Source: an uncultured Muribaculaceae bacterium (GTDB lineage Bacteria > Bacteroidota > Bacteroidia > Bacteroidales > Muribaculaceae). Taken from it: DNA of 64,000 nt. A program made the translations under genes and the position numbers. Below, one piece after another: positions 62,464 through 64,000 of this stretch (positions are counted from its first letter, which is position 1; the number at the start of each line of letters is the position of its first letter). The notes under the pieces were generated by a model, which saw only the letters and a list, made by a program, of their open reading frames with translations, ran no database searches and was not told where the DNA came from. The DNA is taken from assembly GCA_910584055.1 (NCBI GenBank), contig CAJTZS010000001.1, forward strand, positions 1 through 64,000, written 5' to 3'.

Positions 62464-63303
62464 ATGAAGAAACCAGATAAAGATTCACCCCGGCGCATGA
62501 GCGAAGAAACAAAAGTAAGACTCAAGAATGCGGCGGCATCGGCAACCGGAGGTATATTCATAGGAGCGGTCTCCCCGTTGCTCATGAGCATGACCAAGGC
62601 TAAAGAAGACATTCACGAAGAATCATCCGAAACTACGAATCATAAGGAAACCCTGAGTCATCCCGAACTTGTGGACGATGAAGTGACAGTTGCCACAGGT
62701 GTCAGCGATGACATGTCGTTCGGAGAGGCTTTCGCGTCAGCCCGCAGTGAAGTTGGCGCCGGAGGTGTGTTCGAGTGGCACGGAGGCCTCTACGGCACTT
62801 ATTATGCAGATGAATGGAACCATATGAGCAGTGCCGAAAAGGCTGAGTATGGAAACCATTTCGCATGGAATAAAATCGACCACTCCGAAAGCGATGTCTC
62901 GCATCATTCCATCTCACACACCACAGAAAACCCTTCTCATGAGGGAATGAGTCATACAACCAACACGATATCCAAACCCGTAAATATTGACAACTCAGAA
63001 GATAAAGAAGAGGACGATATCGATATTGTATCGGTGACGCATGATGACCTTCCTGAAGACGAAATTGAAATTTTAGGGATAATGCATGACGACCCGTCAG
63101 AACCTTTATTGGCGCAAAATCCAACTGATGATATCATAACTATCGTAAACGTTCATGAAGATCCGGTTTTCACCTATCAAGAGGATCCGGGCTGTCCGAA
63201 TGAAATTCTTGAAGAACCAATGCCTATTCCGGAACCGGAAATAAATGAATTTCATCTTAACGATGTCGAGTTTATCGATAACGGCTCTGATTTCTTAGCT
63301 TAA
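62464..63303 (+). CDS. Acidic protein of unknown function with a conserved central motif
   Basis: This 279-aa protein has a basic start with a hydrophobic stretch (about 22-42, NAAASATGGIFIGAVSPLLM). A compact central motif (about 80-120: MSFGEAFASARSEVGAGGVF, EWHGGLYGTYYADEW) is followed by a long Asp/Glu/His-rich disordered tail with repeated HDD/HED units. I recall the motif from Bacteroidetes proteins beside FHA and kinase genes, but it has no assigned function that I know. It is the fourth gene of the cluster, 103 bp after the FHA gene. Confidence 0.7.
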   Translation: MKKPDKDSPRRMSEETKVRLKNAAASATGGIFIGAVSPLLMSMTKAKEDIHEESSETTNHKETLSHPELVDDEVTVATGVSDDMSFGEAFASARSEVGAGGVFEWHGGLYGTYYADEWNHMSSAEKAEYGNHFAWNKIDHSESDVSHHSISHTTENPSHEGMSHTTNTISKPVNIDNSEDKEEDDIDIVSVTHDDLPEDEIEILGIMHDDPSEPLLAQNPTDDIITIVNVHEDPVFTYQEDPGCPNEILEEPMPIPEPEINEFHLNDVEFIDNGSDFLA

Positions 63304-63313
63304 AAGGGTTATT

Positions 63314-64000
63314 ATGGATAATTTAATAAAAATAAAATGTCCGTGGTGCAGCGCGGTGCTGACCGTAAAGGACTTTGAAGGTATAGAATCGAAAAGTGTC
63401 ACCTGTCCCGTATGCAAGCAGAAATCCCCTTTCACGAAATTCAAAAAGATAACTGATGGCAGAATTATAAAAACAATATGCGTAAGCCGAGAAGAAAAAA
63501 GATGTAGACTCGAAGTTACATTAGTTAAAGAAAATGTAAAGAAGATTGCCATTCTCGGGTCTGACTGGAGCGTGCCGATATGCGTTCGCGGAGAAAAACC
63601 TCATATCGTAATCAAAATAAATACATATGGGGAAATGTTTCTTTATAGCTCGAATATGGACGGGGTAGACCATTATTGTGATATCTATGTGGATGGAAAA
63701 GAGATGTTCGGTCCTGATATGGAAGTCACAGCGAATAGCAAAATAGAACTCGGATATGAACACTATCCTATTAACCTTAATGAACTTTTGTCTGTCATAA
63801 AATTTCTTGAACAACAGCCTGATCAAGGATACAATAGGTATTTTATTCCCACCTTTGACGATATCTGTGAAAAATTGAAAAATACTACATATAATGAGAA
63901 AGAGGAGACCAGCTATCTTAGGGATGGTGAAGCAACGGAACAGACAGATCTGGATAATATGATGATCGGGTGTCTCAAGATGAAAACCTCCGGACAAACT
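63314..64000 (+). CDS. Zinc-ribbon/FHA-like protein, cut by the window end
   Basis: The open frame from ATG 63314 continues to the window edge (229 codons, no stop). It begins with a zinc ribbon (IKCPWCSAVLTVKDF, VTCPVCKQKSPF). A region follows (about 60-150: GSDWSVPICVRGEKPHIVIK, MFLYSSNMDGVDHYCDIYVD) that resembles an FHA-like sandwich as in the gene at 61542. It is 10 bp after the previous gene, so it is the fifth member of the kinase cluster. Confidence 0.7.
   Translation, partial: MDNLIKIKCPWCSAVLTVKDFEGIESKSVTCPVCKQKSPFTKFKKITDGRIIKTICVSREEKRCRLEVTLVKENVKKIAILGSDWSVPICVRGEKPHIVIKINTYGEMFLYSSNMDGVDHYCDIYVDGKEMFGPDMEVTANSKIELGYEHYPINLNELLSVIKFLEQQPDQGYNRYFIPTFDDICEKLKNTTYNEKEETSYLRDGEATEQTDLDNMMIGCLKMKTSGQT

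Overview
This is Bacteroidales DNA. The evidence is SusC/SusD pairs, an ECF sigma/FecR couple, promoters of the TTTG-N19-22-TAnnTTTG type, CTnDOT-style tyrosine integrases, DUF4099/DUF3945 mobile-element proteins and possible type IX sorting tails. The mixture suggests a gut Muribaculaceae/Prevotella-like genome, but no ribosomal marker is present, so the family is an inference.

Region 1 (1-25.0 kb) is accessory, mobile DNA ending at the 3' end of a tRNA-Lys(CTT). It opens with the C-terminal remnant of a giant conjugative-element methylase/helicase. Next come a LytTR-type two-component system, whose kinase is cut by an in-frame amber codon, and a divergent operon: a frameshifted GNAT acetyltransferase followed by an intact RND tripartite efflux pump. 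Two triplets of 21-bp-phased repeats lie between the two operons, which is the expected layout for a LytTR regulator. A pseudo-NtrC regulator follows, lacking phosphoacceptor, Walker and GAFTGA residues. At 12.0-18.2 kb an AT-rich block carries a C5 methyltransferase, an NgoBV/NlaIV-like endonuclease, two unknown genes, a 33-unit array of degenerate 8-bp repeats, a long hairpin whose loop can pair upstream, and an integrase. At 18.7-24.5 kb lies a second module: small HTH proteins, a DUF4099/DUF3945 protein, a topoisomerase-IA-like protein without its catalytic tyrosine, and a second integrase next to probable arm-type repeats and the tRNA.

Region 2 (25.1-56.1 kb) looks chromosomal. A TPR lipoprotein is followed by a polysaccharide utilisation locus (PUL): ECF sigma, FecR, SusC, SusD, GH5 lipoprotein, SusE/F-like binding protein, a GH5 fused to the same binding modules, GH78 rhamnosidase, GH3, GH2, SASA-type acetylesterase, an unknown secreted barrel-like protein, and a trehalase-like GH37. 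It runs straight into a complete L-rhamnose catabolic set (rhaB, rhaI, rhaT, rhaD). The locus probably takes apart an acetylated, rhamnose-containing beta-glycan at the surface and ferments the rhamnose. A 55-bp motif with fixed spacing precedes both sigma and fecR and suggests autoregulation.

Region 3 (56.1-64 kb) holds an Abi_2/HEPN-like gene with a possible short divergent RNA, a truncated AAA ATPase remnant, a 58-bp perfect palindrome directly in front of an intact ATPase of the same family, and a signalling cluster of membrane Ser/Thr kinase, stand-alone LytTR protein, FHA/membrane/zinc-ribbon protein, acidic unknown protein, and a second zinc-ribbon protein cut by the window edge. This cluster, the 8-bp array with its hairpin, and the phased LytTR sites are the best candidates for undescribed biology.
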